Source of the DNA: Brumimicrobium aurantiacum
Lineage (GTDB): Bacteria; Bacteroidota; Bacteroidia; Flavobacteriales_D; Crocinitomicaceae
Assembly: GCF_003402975.1 (NCBI RefSeq)
Contig: NZ_QURB01000006.1
Location: 62,001 to 126,000 of the forward strand
DNA: 64,000 bases
Direction: 5' to 3'
Position 1 is the stretch's first letter, and each line of letters opens with the position of its first letter. Shown here one piece after another: positions 27,062 to 35,374 of the stretch. The notes under the pieces are model-generated. The model was not told where the DNA came from. It searched no databases and saw only the letters and a program-made list of their open reading frames with translations. Made by a program: the position numbers and the translations under genes.

Positions 27062-27802
27062 ATGAATAAAGTTATTAAATCATTTGCATTAAGCGTCCTA
27101 CTTTTATCGTTTTCTTCCTGCGATGTATTAAATAGTGCAGCAGAAACTTATCTAGAAACAAGTTCTACAGGTGAAGGGACTAAAAGCTTAACGAATCAAG
27201 AGGTTATTTCAGGATTGAAAGAGGCGTTGACTATTGGTATTCAAAATGCAGTAGATGTTACATCAGTAACAAATGGTTTTTTAGAAAATAGCGAAATCAA
27301 AATCCCATTTCCTGAAAGTGCTGAAGCAATGAAACAAAAAGCCATTGATTGGGGATTAGAATCTCAGGTTGATAAGGTGGTTACTACTTTAAATAGAGCA
27401 GCTGAGGATGCAGCAAAGGAAGCTACTCCAATTTTTATCGAAGCAATTAAGAACATGACTGTTCAAGATGGTTTTGCAATTTTAAATGGAGGTGAAGGTG
27501 CCGCAACAGAATTCTTAAGAAAGAATACCTCTGAGGAGCTGATTGTTGTATTTGCTCCAAAAGTTCAAAATTCAATTGAAAAAGTAAAGCTAACACAATA
27601 TTGGGAGCCAGTGGCCAAACGTTATAATCAAGCCATGATTTTTACTGGTGGTGAAAAAGTTGACACTGATCTTAATAGATATGTTACAGAACAAGCAATC
27701 GATGGATTATTTACAATGGTTGCTAAAGAAGAAAATGAAATAAGACAAGACCCTGCAGCCCGTGTAACAGATTTACTTTCACGCGTGTTCGGTTCTAAAT
27801 AA
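27062..27802 (+). CDS. DUF4197 lipoprotein
   Basis: A 246-residue lipoprotein with lipobox SFSSC (Cys20) and a DUF4197 domain. It is all-helical with SLTNQEVISGLKEALTIGIQ near 42, IPFPESAEAM near 80 and TQYWEPVAKRYNQAM near 178. The family is periplasmic or outer-membrane associated with unknown function. A 16-bp perfect palindrome follows the stop (27802-27817), before the nucleoside phosphorylase. Confidence 0.9.
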   Translation: MNKVIKSFALSVLLLSFSSCDVLNSAAETYLETSSTGEGTKSLTNQEVISGLKEALTIGIQNAVDVTSVTNGFLENSEIKIPFPESAEAMKQKAIDWGLESQVDKVVTTLNRAAEDAAKEATPIFIEAIKNMTVQDGFAILNGGEGAATEFLRKNTSEELIVVFAPKVQNSIEKVKLTQYWEPVAKRYNQAMIFTGGEKVDTDLNRYVTEQAIDGLFTMVAKEENEIRQDPAARVTDLLSRVFGSK

Positions 27803-27817
27803 ACTGAAATTTCAGTT
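27802..27817. repeat. 16-bp perfect palindrome
   Basis: AACTGAAATTTCAGTT is self-complementary with no loop and starts at the last base of the DUF4197 stop codon. It lacks a T-tract and could be an operator for the following gene or chance. Confidence 0.5.
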
Positions 27818-27847
27818 GTATTCAATATTAAATTAATATTCGCATTT

Positions 27848-28714
27848 ATGCCAGACTTTTTGCCTTCAGAACTAGTTGTAACACCAAAAGGAGGTGTGTA
27901 TCATCTTGATATTTGTCCAGATGAATTAGCACATAAAATTATCATTGTTGGTGATCAAGACCGAGTTGAAGTTGTCTCCAATTATTTTGACGAGATTACT
28001 CACAAAAATCAACATAGAGAATTTGCTTGTCATACGGGATTGTATCAAGGAAAAGAAATCTCTGTTGTTTCGACTGGTATTGGAACTGATAATATAGATA
28101 TTGTTATTAACGAATTGGATGCATTAGTTAATATAGATTTAGAAACAAGAAACGAAAAGAAGGAGAAGGTATCTTTGGAAATCATTCGATTAGGTACATG
28201 TGGAATTCTTCAAAATGAAATTCCAATTGATAGTTTTATACTTTCAACACATGCCTTAGGAATTGATAATGTTGGTCATTTTTATGAAAGGAATGTTGAC
28301 ATTGAAACCCAAAAGCTTGAAAAAGCCATTGATGAAGGTGTAAAACTTCCAAAATACATCAAACCTTACTTGACAAAGGCTTCCGAAGAACTGAACAATA
28401 AATTAGATTCAGCTGAAATTAAAAAAGGAATTACTGTAACGAGTTCTGGTTTTTATGGTCCTCAAGGTAGAAGACTAAGATTGCCTCTTGTTGAAAATGA
28501 GATGCTGGATTCTTTTAGTGACTTTGAATATAATGGACATTACTTTTCAAATTTAGAGATGGAATGTTCAGCTTTATTTTCATTGGGTTCATCCCTAGGT
28601 CACAAAACAACGGCAATTTGTTTAGGACTTGCCAATAGGAGAAAAAAGGAATTTACTAAAAACTATGAATCTAAAATAATAGAACTTATTGAATATGTAT
28701 TGGATAAAATTTAA
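27848..28714 (+). CDS. Nucleoside phosphorylase (uridine phosphorylase-like)
   Basis: A 288-residue PNP/UDP-phosphorylase-family enzyme. Phosphate-site blocks are IIVGDQDRVE (about 32-41) and VSTGIGTDNIDIVINEL (about 76), with RLGTCGIL (about 115). The sugar-site block NLEMECSALFSLG (about 240) is typical of uridine phosphorylases. It splits nucleosides with phosphate to base plus (deoxy)ribose 1-phosphate in salvage; uridine is the best guess. Its end overlaps the next gene by 20 bases. Confidence 0.9.
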   Translation: MPDFLPSELVVTPKGGVYHLDICPDELAHKIIIVGDQDRVEVVSNYFDEITHKNQHREFACHTGLYQGKEISVVSTGIGTDNIDIVINELDALVNIDLETRNEKKEKVSLEIIRLGTCGILQNEIPIDSFILSTHALGIDNVGHFYERNVDIETQKLEKAIDEGVKLPKYIKPYLTKASEELNNKLDSAEIKKGITVTSSGFYGPQGRRLRLPLVENEMLDSFSDFEYNGHYFSNLEMECSALFSLGSSLGHKTTAICLGLANRRKKEFTKNYESKIIELIEYVLDKI

Positions 28715-29492
28715 ACTACTCAATCTAATTCTAGCATTGTTTATTCTTTCATCTTGTTCTGAAAACCGAAAAGAAACAGGGTTCGGCAATAAGTTAAAAG
28801 ATGATACAGAAACTTCAAATTTAACGAACGAGGAAGCAATTATTCGTCAAGTGGAAAATCGCCTTTCAATTTCTGCATCAGAAAAATATGATATACAAAT
28901 AGAGTATAAGTATATTAATCCAGATACTTTAATGGATGCATTAATTTTAGTTAACCGTAAGGATTACGCCTACACGAAGGCAAAGAATACGAATACTGAA
29001 CGCTTCTTCGAATCTACAGGACACACGGGTTTATACAATTATGTTTTCGTTCAATTAGGAGGCAAAGATAAACTGATTACAACAAATCCAGTAGGGTCAA
29101 ATGCCGACTATCCTTTAGATTTTGAATTTATGGAATTGACATCGAAGGCACATCAAGATTTTGCTTTGTCTTACCGCGTTCGAAACAGTATGTACAAAAG
29201 CTTTTACACGGTTCGTAATGATCGTTTATTCCTCACTTTTAGCTGTCCTGTTTTTGACAGTATTGGTGCTGAGAAACCACGTGTTTATGATATTCAATTT
29301 CCCGAAAGTGAAACGAGAATCGCAAAAGATATAGCATTGTATCATGGTGAAATTGTAGGATATAAGCCTGAAGAAATCGAAAATATAAATGAATATACAC
29401 CTGAAGAAATAACGAATGATGATGAATTATATGTTTACTTTATCTTCGATGACAAGAAAATGAAGTATGTTACTCCAATGAGAGAAAAATAG
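28695..29492 (+). CDS. Lipoprotein of unknown function
   Basis: A 265-residue lipoprotein with lipobox LFILSSC (Cys about 21). I chose ATG 28695 over an upstream in-frame TTG (28689). It overlaps the phosphorylase gene by 20 bases, so the two are probably coupled. The body is mixed alpha/beta with an acidic C-terminal third and no recognised motif. It is convergent with the receiver gene (10-base gap). Function unknown. Confidence 0.75.
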   Translation: MYWIKFKLLNLILALFILSSCSENRKETGFGNKLKDDTETSNLTNEEAIIRQVENRLSISASEKYDIQIEYKYINPDTLMDALILVNRKDYAYTKAKNTNTERFFESTGHTGLYNYVFVQLGGKDKLITTNPVGSNADYPLDFEFMELTSKAHQDFALSYRVRNSMYKSFYTVRNDRLFLTFSCPVFDSIGAEKPRVYDIQFPESETRIAKDIALYHGEIVGYKPEEIENINEYTPEEITNDDELYVYFIFDDKKMKYVTPMREK

Positions 29493-29502
29493 TTTTAACT
29501 AT

Positions 29503-29889
29503 TTATTCGCTTAGATACTTTCCCAATTCTTCTACCAAGGAATGAATTCGTGAAGGCTTAGTTAAAAATGAAGTAGCTCCATTTTGCAAGCTTCTTTTTT
29601 TATCATCAGGATTGTTGGATGTGGTGTAAATGATGATGGGTGTATCTTTATATTGCTCTTGATTTCGTAGATAGTTTAAACAATCAATTCCATTATATTT
29701 AGGCATATTCAAATCAATAAACAAAGTGTCAATGGCAGCTTCCTGAGCAAGGATGTTCGGTTTTGCTTGTTCGAAGCTTGAGTAGGTTTGCAATGAATAT
29801 TGTGGAAAATGTTGCTTTAAGACAGTTTTAAAGATCAATTGATCATCTTTATCATCATCAATTAAAACGCAAGTTTTGGAATCAATCAT
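29503..29889 (-). CDS. Single-domain response regulator (receiver only)
   Basis: A 128-residue receiver domain with no output domain. The acidic pocket is VLIDDDKDDQ near residue 10, the phospho-acceptor aspartate lies in LFIDLNMP (about 57), the switch threonine/serine in IIYTTSNN, and the conserved lysine in FLTKPSR (about 110). I choose ATG 29889; the longer frame to 29946 would overlap porQ by 20 bases. Receiver-only proteins relay or buffer phosphate between kinases and partners. It lies downstream of porQ, so co-transcription with a T9SS gene is likely; a functional link is inference. Confidence 0.88.
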   Translation of the reverse strand: MIDSKTCVLIDDDKDDQLIFKTVLKQHFPQYSLQTYSSFEQAKPNILAQEAAIDTLFIDLNMPKYNGIDCLNYLRNQEQYKDTPIIIYTTSNNPDDKKRSLQNGATSFLTKPSRIHSLVEELGKYLSE

Positions 29890-29926
29890 TTTTACTTTGT
29901 TTAAAATCTTTTCAGTAAATGGTGTT

Positions 29927-30958
29927 TTATTTTCTCCATTTATCAAAGTCAGTTCGTAAAGTAATCATATTGTTGAATCCAGCACTAGAAAATATGAAGA
30001 TTCCGTAATCTACTGTAAATCTTTTGAAGTTTAATCCAGCTCCAAAAGAAAAACCTCCCATGCCTGGTCTGTTTTGAACCAGCATCTCTTGACGTTGATT
30101 GTAGTCAAATGCTCCTCTTATTCTTAATGCATCACCTATTAAAGCTTCTACTTGAAAAATGAAGTGACGCCCTAGTTTTTCACCAAATCCAGCTTTCTCC
30201 ACAGGAATAGTTTCTCCTGTTAATGGATCTATTGTAGGTACTGCAGAAGGGTCGTTATATGATAGGTCCCATTGATTTAGATGATGTGCTACAACTGAAA
30301 ATCGAAATGGCGCATGTTCTAATTTGTGAGACATTCCAAGCATTGCTTGAATAGGTAGAGGAGATCGTGTGTCTGTAGTATATGTTGTTATTTGTACACC
30401 GGCATTTCTTACAATTGCTGAAACAGTTGTTCTACCATTTAAAGAACGATACATTCCTGCAATATCTACAGATAATCCCATTGAACTATAGGATTCTAGT
30501 TGTGACCAAATGATATTAAATGTTGCACCGATGGAAAGGTTTTTATTTAGAGTTCTTCCAATACTTCCACCTAATGCAAAGTCGCCCGCAGAAAAAGTAC
30601 CAATTTTTTCACCATTCACATTTGTTCTGTCCATGTTTCCATAGGCAACATATCTTAAATGTAATGCTGCGGTACCTGCATCTTTAAGGTTTTTGGCATA
30701 GGCTACAGAACCATGATTGATTCCTCCGCCTAATAAGGCTTGACTAAATCCAATGGAATTATCCATTTCTGAATTAAACGAAGCAGGATTCTGAATTCCT
30801 GTCGTAACATCGTTATCAAAAGCAGTGATGAATTTTCTTCCTAAGGCTGCTGATCGAGCATTATCTGGCAAATCCAAAAAGGGAAAAGCGTTTTTACCTC
30901 CCGTTTGTCCAAACAAAGTAAAAGGAATTAAAGTGAGTATTGTTATTATTCTTACCAT
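29927..30958 (-). CDS. porQ: Type IX secretion system protein PorQ
   Basis: A 343-residue outer-membrane protein of the PorQ family. A signal peptide (to about 18, TLFGQ) is followed by GGKNAFPFLDLPDNARSAAL (typical PorQ start) and a predicted beta-barrel with repeated G-x-aromatic strands to the C-terminus. PorQ works with PorU, PorV and PorZ at the cell surface to process and attach T9SS cargo. I choose ATG 30958 over the in-frame TTG at 30967. It supports T9SS export in this organism, consistent with four C-terminal-domain cargo genes in this window. Confidence 0.93.
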   Translation of the reverse strand: MVRIITILTLIPFTLFGQTGGKNAFPFLDLPDNARSAALGRKFITAFDNDVTTGIQNPASFNSEMDNSIGFSQALLGGGINHGSVAYAKNLKDAGTAALHLRYVAYGNMDRTNVNGEKIGTFSAGDFALGGSIGRTLNKNLSIGATFNIIWSQLESYSSMGLSVDIAGMYRSLNGRTTVSAIVRNAGVQITTYTTDTRSPLPIQAMLGMSHKLEHAPFRFSVVAHHLNQWDLSYNDPSAVPTIDPLTGETIPVEKAGFGEKLGRHFIFQVEALIGDALRIRGAFDYNQRQEMLVQNRPGMGGFSFGAGLNFKRFTVDYGIFIFSSAGFNNMITLRTDFDKWRK

Positions 30959-31054
30959 CTGATTCAATCAACGCTCGAATTTATAAAAAATTGTAAATGA
31001 TGAATGTGTTTTGTGTTTAAAGTTGAAAAAAAACAAGCATTGAAAATTATAGGC

Positions 31055-31561
31055 TCAGGATGACTTTCCCCGAGAAGCTAATTCTATTATTTCCATATTT
31101 TTAATTTCTCCTTTCAATAAGTCAAACCTTATTATCGTTTTCTTTTGATGGAAGCCATGGTTTCCACAGGCACCAGGATTTACCCACAACATTTTAAATC
31201 GAGCGTCAAATTTGACCAATAGAATATGTGAATGGCCGCAAATAAATAGTTGAGGAGCACCATTTTCTTTGAGTTCCTTCAATAAGGGTTTTGAGTATTT
31301 CCCTGGTTTTCCAGCAATATGAGTCATTAAAATAGAAACACCTTCTCGTTCAAATCTTTGGAATTCTGGAAAATGTTCTTGAACCTCAATCGTATCAATA
31401 TTGCCGTAAACACCAACTAGTGGTTTAAAGTCTGCCAATTGATGAATAATGTCTGGATCACCAACATCTCCGGCGTGCCAAATTTCATCGACATCTTTAC
31501 AGTAATCAAAAATACTTTTGTCTAATACACTATGTGTGTCTGAGAGTAATCCAATTTTCAT
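31055..31561 (-). CDS. YfcE/MJ0936-type metallophosphoesterase
   Basis: A 168-residue calcineurin-like phosphodiesterase with all metal motifs: LLSDTH (about 5), HAGDVGD (about 30), GVYGNID (about 51), THIAGKPG (about 80), and ICGHSHI (about 103). Enzymes of this family hydrolyse phosphodiesters with Mn2+; the natural substrate is not known. Cytoplasmic. The gap to porQ is about 95 bases. Confidence 0.92.
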   Translation of the reverse strand: MKIGLLSDTHSVLDKSIFDYCKDVDEIWHAGDVGDPDIIHQLADFKPLVGVYGNIDTIEVQEHFPEFQRFEREGVSILMTHIAGKPGKYSKPLLKELKENGAPQLFICGHSHILLVKFDARFKMLWVNPGACGNHGFHQKKTIIRFDLLKGEIKNMEIIELASRGKSS

Positions 31562-31596
31562 AATTACAAATAAACGAAATGAATAGGGAATAATGA

Positions 31597-31633
31597 ATAA
31601 AAAAAGCCTCTGCTTACTAAAACAGAGACTTTT
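31597..31633 (-). terminator. Intrinsic terminator after the chalcone-isomerase-like gene
   Basis: Stem arms 31600-31611 and 31622-31633 pair with one mismatch; on the minus strand the stem is followed by a U-tract (A-tract on plus, 31593-31604). Confidence 0.7.
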
Positions 31634-31675
31634 TAAAGTTGTATCTAAGATTGTGTTTTTTTCTACCCAAGCAAA

Positions 31676-32242
31676 TTAAACTTTACCTAACATGGCTTTT
31701 TTGACAGCTTCATCTGCAGGTGTTTTTCCTAACCAAATTCCGTAAAGTGCTTTTTTAAACTCTAAACCTTTTGTTCCACCTAGATGTTTTCCGTTGAAGT
31801 AAACCTCAACACCACTTTCTGGCTTATACAATAAAATGACTTCGTCTCCTTCGCTAAACTCAACATTGAATAATTTCATGAAAGCTTCAATTTCACTTGG
31901 AGTTGCTTTCCCTTCTGAAGAAGTTGCAAATCCATCTTTTACAGTTTCAACAAACTTTTCACGTGTCACCTTATTAGATAAAATCTTAAGTCTAATCGCT
32001 GATTCTTTGTTTTGATCGATTATCGTTTGGGCATTGTTGGTTCTCGCTGGAACATATAGTGCTGCAACATACAAATCAAAAAAGTATTTTTGACGTAAAC
32101 CAGCACCATTGTATTCTACAACTTGATTACTGATTTTAAATTTAGTTGGAAATGTAGCTCCAGCAACTGTAACTTCTTGCGCTGATGAATTCACAGAAAG
32201 AAATAATACAGTTAAGATTGATAATAGGAATTTTGATTTCAT
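31676..32242 (-). CDS. Chalcone isomerase-like secreted protein
   Basis: A 188-residue protein with a signal peptide (to about 21, NSSAQ) and a chalcone-isomerase-like domain. GAGLRQKYFFDLYVAALYVP (about 47-66) is its most typical block, with VYFNGKHLGG and FKKALYGIWLGKTPAD toward the end. Bacterial members probably bind fatty acids rather than chalcones. Location periplasm. Divergent from a small lipoprotein gene with a minus-strand -7 match (TAAATTTG) at 32290-32297. Confidence 0.9.
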   Translation of the reverse strand: MKSKFLLSILTVLFLSVNSSAQEVTVAGATFPTKFKISNQVVEYNGAGLRQKYFFDLYVAALYVPARTNNAQTIIDQNKESAIRLKILSNKVTREKFVETVKDGFATSSEGKATPSEIEAFMKLFNVEFSEGDEVILLYKPESGVEVYFNGKHLGGTKGLEFKKALYGIWLGKTPADEAVKKAMLGKV

Positions 32243-32309
32243 AGTTTTGTTTTTAATGAATAATATGTACTTTTAAACAATTGTTATACCAAATTTACAA
32301 AAAAATCTT

Positions 32310-32588
32310 ATGAATAAACTATTTAATCTAATACTCGGTTCTTCTATTTTGTTATTTTCTTCTTGTGGAGGAGGATGGTCTGAAGACCAAAAGACAACAG
32401 TAAAAAATGAATGCATTACAATGGGAACTTACGATTGTGATTGTTATTTAGATAAAGCGACTTCTACTTTTAAGAATCCAGATGAATATAATCAAGAAGA
32501 TTCTGAACTTCATAAAAAGTTTGAAACAGCAATAACGGAATGTGAAGTAGAGGTAGAGTCTAATGAAGAGACTATGGAATCGTTCTAG
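32310..32588 (+). CDS. Small cysteine-containing lipoprotein
   Basis: A 92-residue lipoprotein with lipobox LFSSC (Cys19) and a short, acidic mature part. The conserved-looking ECITMGTYDCDCYLDKA (about 36-52) contains three cysteines. A similar NEC...DCDC pattern recurs in small flavobacterial lipoproteins, function unknown. It ends before a terminator shared with the convergent gene. Confidence 0.75.
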   Translation: MNKLFNLILGSSILLFSSCGGGWSEDQKTTVKNECITMGTYDCDCYLDKATSTFKNPDEYNQEDSELHKKFETAITECEVEVESNEETMESF

Positions 32589-32609
32589 AATTTATCTTTA
32601 AATAAAATT

Positions 32610-32647
32610 AATCCAGAATCTTAGAATTTAAGATTCTGGATTTTTTT
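32610..32647 (+). terminator. Strong terminator overlapping the convergent gene's 3' end
   Basis: Thirteen-base perfect arms (ATCCAGAATCTTA at 32611-32623 and its complement at 32629-32641) with a 5-base loop and a run of T. The right arm encodes the last residues (NPES) of the minus-strand gene. Confidence 0.85.
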
Positions 32648-33269
32648 GTAATTCATTTTCTGGTTTTTTCATAAACCATTCGATTCTCCCTTGTTTAGCT
32701 TGATGCATTATATAATTCCATTCAATTGCTTCTTCAGGTATTAGAATGCTTTCCCACTGGGATTTATTTATATTTTTTTGATCGCTTGATAAATAGTAGA
32801 TCGATGAATTGGAAACCCAAACAGCAAAGGCATCATAACTTCCATTGATATTTTCATTAATGCGAATTGATTTACATTGCTCCATGAAGCAATCCAACCA
32901 GTTGTAAAAAGCGTTCATAGTTTGAAGACTATCCTTAAATTGCCAATGTCTGTAATGATAAACAACGCTGTCGGCACTAAAAATGAGTTTTTCATTCTTA
33001 ATATGACCCAAACGGTCAGGCATAAAGATTAATGCGTTCATGCCTGAAGTTTTATTGATTTCAAAACCTACTGCGTTGAAATTTGATTTGATTACTTTTT
33101 GAGTTGCGCTCAATTCCTTCTGAACTTCTTGAATAGTATCTTCCGAATAATCATATTCTCTTTGCGCTTTGGGTAAAAACTCTTCAGTACTGATTGTTTC
33201 AACCTCTTGCTCATGTTGACAAGAAGCTAAGGCTAATCCTAGAAATAAAAAAGAAATATGCTTTTTCAT
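32628..33269 (-). CDS. Lipoprotein of unknown function
   Basis: A 213-residue lipoprotein with lipobox LALASC (Cys17) and an acidic linker. The mixed alpha/beta body contains a CFMEQCKSIRIN segment; I recognise no family. It lies 25 bases downstream of the threonine aldolase gene and is probably co-transcribed with it. The C-terminal codons lie in a terminator stem. Function unknown. Confidence 0.75.
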   Translation of the reverse strand: MKKHISFLFLGLALASCQHEQEVETISTEEFLPKAQREYDYSEDTIQEVQKELSATQKVIKSNFNAVGFEINKTSGMNALIFMPDRLGHIKNEKLIFSADSVVYHYRHWQFKDSLQTMNAFYNWLDCFMEQCKSIRINENINGSYDAFAVWVSNSSIYYLSSDQKNINKSQWESILIPEEAIEWNYIMHQAKQGRIEWFMKKPENELQKNPES

Positions 33270-33294
33270 TTTTTGCCAAATATTGGAAATGTTA

Positions 33295-34314
33295 TTAAAG
33301 ATTTTTTAAAATGTCTATGGTGTACTCAATATGATCATCATTAACATCCAAATGTGTAACCATTCGAATGGTTTGTTCTCCAAAAGCCATAAAATGAATG
33401 TCTTTTTTAGCACATTTCGCAATTAATTCTTCAACAGAGACATGAGTTTTTAATTTGGCAACTACAATATTTGTTTGAACAGGAAGTACTTCTTCAACCC
33501 AATCAATATTGAGTAAAGCAGTTCCTAATTTTTGAGCATTTTGATGATCCTCCTTAAGTCTTGTTATATTGTTTTTTAGTGCGTAAAGTCCTCCTGCAGC
33601 AATAATACCAGCTTGTCTCATTCCTCCTCCCATTACTTTTCTAGCGCGTCTAGCGCGGTGAATAAAATCTTTAGTTCCAATTAATACAGAACCTACTGGA
33701 GCTCCTAATCCTTTTGATAAACAGATGGATATTGAGTCAAATTGAGTGGCATATTCTTTCGGAGGAATGTTGTTCTCAATCAAGGCATTAAAAACTCTTG
33801 CGCCATCTAAGTGGAGTGGAAGATTGTACGATTTGCACACATTACGAATTGCTTTAATCTCTTCAAAGTCATAAATTGCTCCACCACCACGATTCATCGT
33901 GTCTTCCAATGAAACCAAAGTGGTTAAAGGATAGTGTGGATTGTTTGGATCTTTGATGCCTGATGCAACATCTTTTGCTGTAATTCTTCCACGGTCACCT
34001 GGAAGTAAAAGTACTGAACTCCCGCTATTTTTGGCTATTCCACCTCCTTCATAGAAGTAGATATGTGCATCCTTTGAACAAATGACTTCGTCTCCAGGTC
34101 GGCAGTGTACATTGATTGCGATTTGATTGGTTTGTGTTCCTGAAGAGCAATACAAGGCAGCTTCCATTCCAAAATAGTCGGCTGCATATTGTTCTAATTC
34201 ATTAACAGTTGGGTCTTCCTGGAAAACATCATCTCCCACTGGAGCGTCCAACATAAAAGCCTTCATTTCTTTACTCGGCTTAGTTACAGTATCTGAGCGT
34301 AAATCTGTGTACAT
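33295..34314 (-). CDS. ltaE: Low-specificity L-threonine aldolase
   Basis: A 339-residue fold-type I PLP enzyme. The PLP lysine is K201 in CLSKGLGAPVGSVL, the ring-stacking/aspartate block is LPLHLDGARVFNA (D170), and the N-terminal signature RSDTVTKPSKEM is typical of threonine aldolases. It splits L-threonine to glycine and acetaldehyde. That reaction may supply acetaldehyde to the aldehyde dehydrogenase at 8191, which is only a metabolic inference. It ends four bases before the O-methyltransferase stop region, in the same operon. Confidence 0.93.
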   Translation of the reverse strand: MYTDLRSDTVTKPSKEMKAFMLDAPVGDDVFQEDPTVNELEQYAADYFGMEAALYCSSGTQTNQIAINVHCRPGDEVICSKDAHIYFYEGGGIAKNSGSSVLLLPGDRGRITAKDVASGIKDPNNPHYPLTTLVSLEDTMNRGGGAIYDFEEIKAIRNVCKSYNLPLHLDGARVFNALIENNIPPKEYATQFDSISICLSKGLGAPVGSVLIGTKDFIHRARRARKVMGGGMRQAGIIAAGGLYALKNNITRLKEDHQNAQKLGTALLNIDWVEEVLPVQTNIVVAKLKTHVSVEELIAKCAKKDIHFMAFGEQTIRMVTHLDVNDDHIEYTIDILKNL

Positions 34315-34317
34315 TAT

Positions 34318-34959
34318 CTATTTTTTACGAATGACCATTAAGCCATCACGGATTGGCATTAAAACATTTTCAACTCTATCGTCTTCCTGAATTTTTTTAT
34401 TGAATATTTTTAATGCTTCAGTATCCACATCGTTCTTTTTTGTTTCTTCTAAAACTTTTCCAGACCAAAGTACGTTGTCTGCAATTAAGATTGCACCACT
34501 AGGAAGATCTTCAATCAATAAATCGTAATATTTTGCGTAATTTGATTTATCAGCATCAATAAATACCAAATCGAAATTCTTATTTAAATCTGGAATAATC
34601 TCTAAAGCATTCCCGACTTTCATTTCAATTTTATCTGATAAATCTGCTTCCTTGATATAACTATTCACCATTTCTTCCAATTCATAATTGACATCAATGG
34701 TGATTAGCTTTCCATTTTCTTTTAATCCTTCTGCTAAACAAATGGCAGAATATCCAGTATATGTTCCGATTTCAAGAATTCTTTTCGGTTGAAGCATCTT
34801 GCTGAACAAGCTTAAAGTTCTTCCTTGTAAATGTCCAGATAACATTCTTGGTTGAAGAACGCTAATGTGGGTTTGGCGGTTAAGTTTATTTAATAATTTT
34901 GATTCTGGTGAGGTGTGTTGGTTAACATATTCCTCTAGTTTTTCATCTAAAAATTCCAT
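34318..34959 (-). CDS. Class I SAM O-methyltransferase
   Basis: A 213-residue O-methyltransferase of the catechol/caffeoyl-CoA type. SAM motif I is LEIGTYTGYSAICLA (about 62); metal-binding and catalytic blocks are VFIDADKSNYAKYYD (about 132) and ADNVLWSGKV (about 162). I choose ATG 34959 (MEFLDEKLEEYV): the 20 residues upstream in the longer frame are hydrophobic, unlike the family, and come near the rnpB 3' end. It methylates hydroxyl groups of small molecules; substrate unknown. The gene is leftward and followed at three bases by ltaE. Confidence 0.9.
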   Translation of the reverse strand: MEFLDEKLEEYVNQHTSPESKLLNKLNRQTHISVLQPRMLSGHLQGRTLSLFSKMLQPKRILEIGTYTGYSAICLAEGLKENGKLITIDVNYELEEMVNSYIKEADLSDKIEMKVGNALEIIPDLNKNFDLVFIDADKSNYAKYYDLLIEDLPSGAILIADNVLWSGKVLEETKKNDVDTEALKIFNKKIQEDDRVENVLMPIRDGLMVIRKK

Positions 34960-34988
34960 GCTACCAAAATTAAGAAAAAAAACAAAAA

Positions 34989-35355
34989 GGCAAATCATAA
35001 GCCGGGTCCTGTACACCATTTTAAGAAAAAATGGCTGTTTGTCATTTATCTAGTCCCGACTTCACAATCGGGATCAATCGACCTACCCTCCAAGTTGAGC
35101 GAGCAGCTCTTAAGCCTTGGTTTACATGGTCTTTCAGTCCGTAAGGTTTACCTAGCCAACAATGTCACCATTGATGCGGTGAGCTCTTACCTCGCCTTTT
35201 CACTATGACCTTAAGTTTGACCTCAAGGCTACTTATTTCTGTGGCACTTTCTGTATCCATCTTTCGATGAACCCTTCCCGTTAGGAAGTACGGTGCTCTG
35301 TACTGCCCAGACTTTCCTCTCTTTCGCAAGCGAAACAGCGACAAACTGATTTGCC
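34989..35355 (-). ncRNA. rnpB: RNase P RNA (bacterial type A)
   Basis: On the minus strand the conserved start GAGGAAAGTC-TGGGC and the 3' block ACCCGGCTTAT are present, together with GAAAG and other core segments. The ends pair exactly: GGCAAATCA at the 5' end (35355 downward) and TGATTTGCC at the 3' end (to 34989), giving helix P1 and a length near 367 nt. It is the catalytic RNA that matures tRNA 5' ends. It sits just upstream of the O-methyltransferase gene in the same direction. A 66-residue frame at 35165-35365 is a false ORF inside the RNA. Confidence 0.96.
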
Positions 35356-35362
35356 TTTTGTG

Positions 35363-35370
35363 CAAAATTA
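35363..35370 (-). promoter_or_regulatory. rnpB -7 promoter element
   Basis: Minus-strand TAATTTTG matches TAnnTTTG and lies seven bases from the predicted 5' end of the RNA. Confidence 0.7.
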
Positions 35371-35374
35371 CGGT

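Noticed and set aside
35165-35365. 66-residue ORF
   Set aside because: It lies entirely in RNase P RNA sequence.
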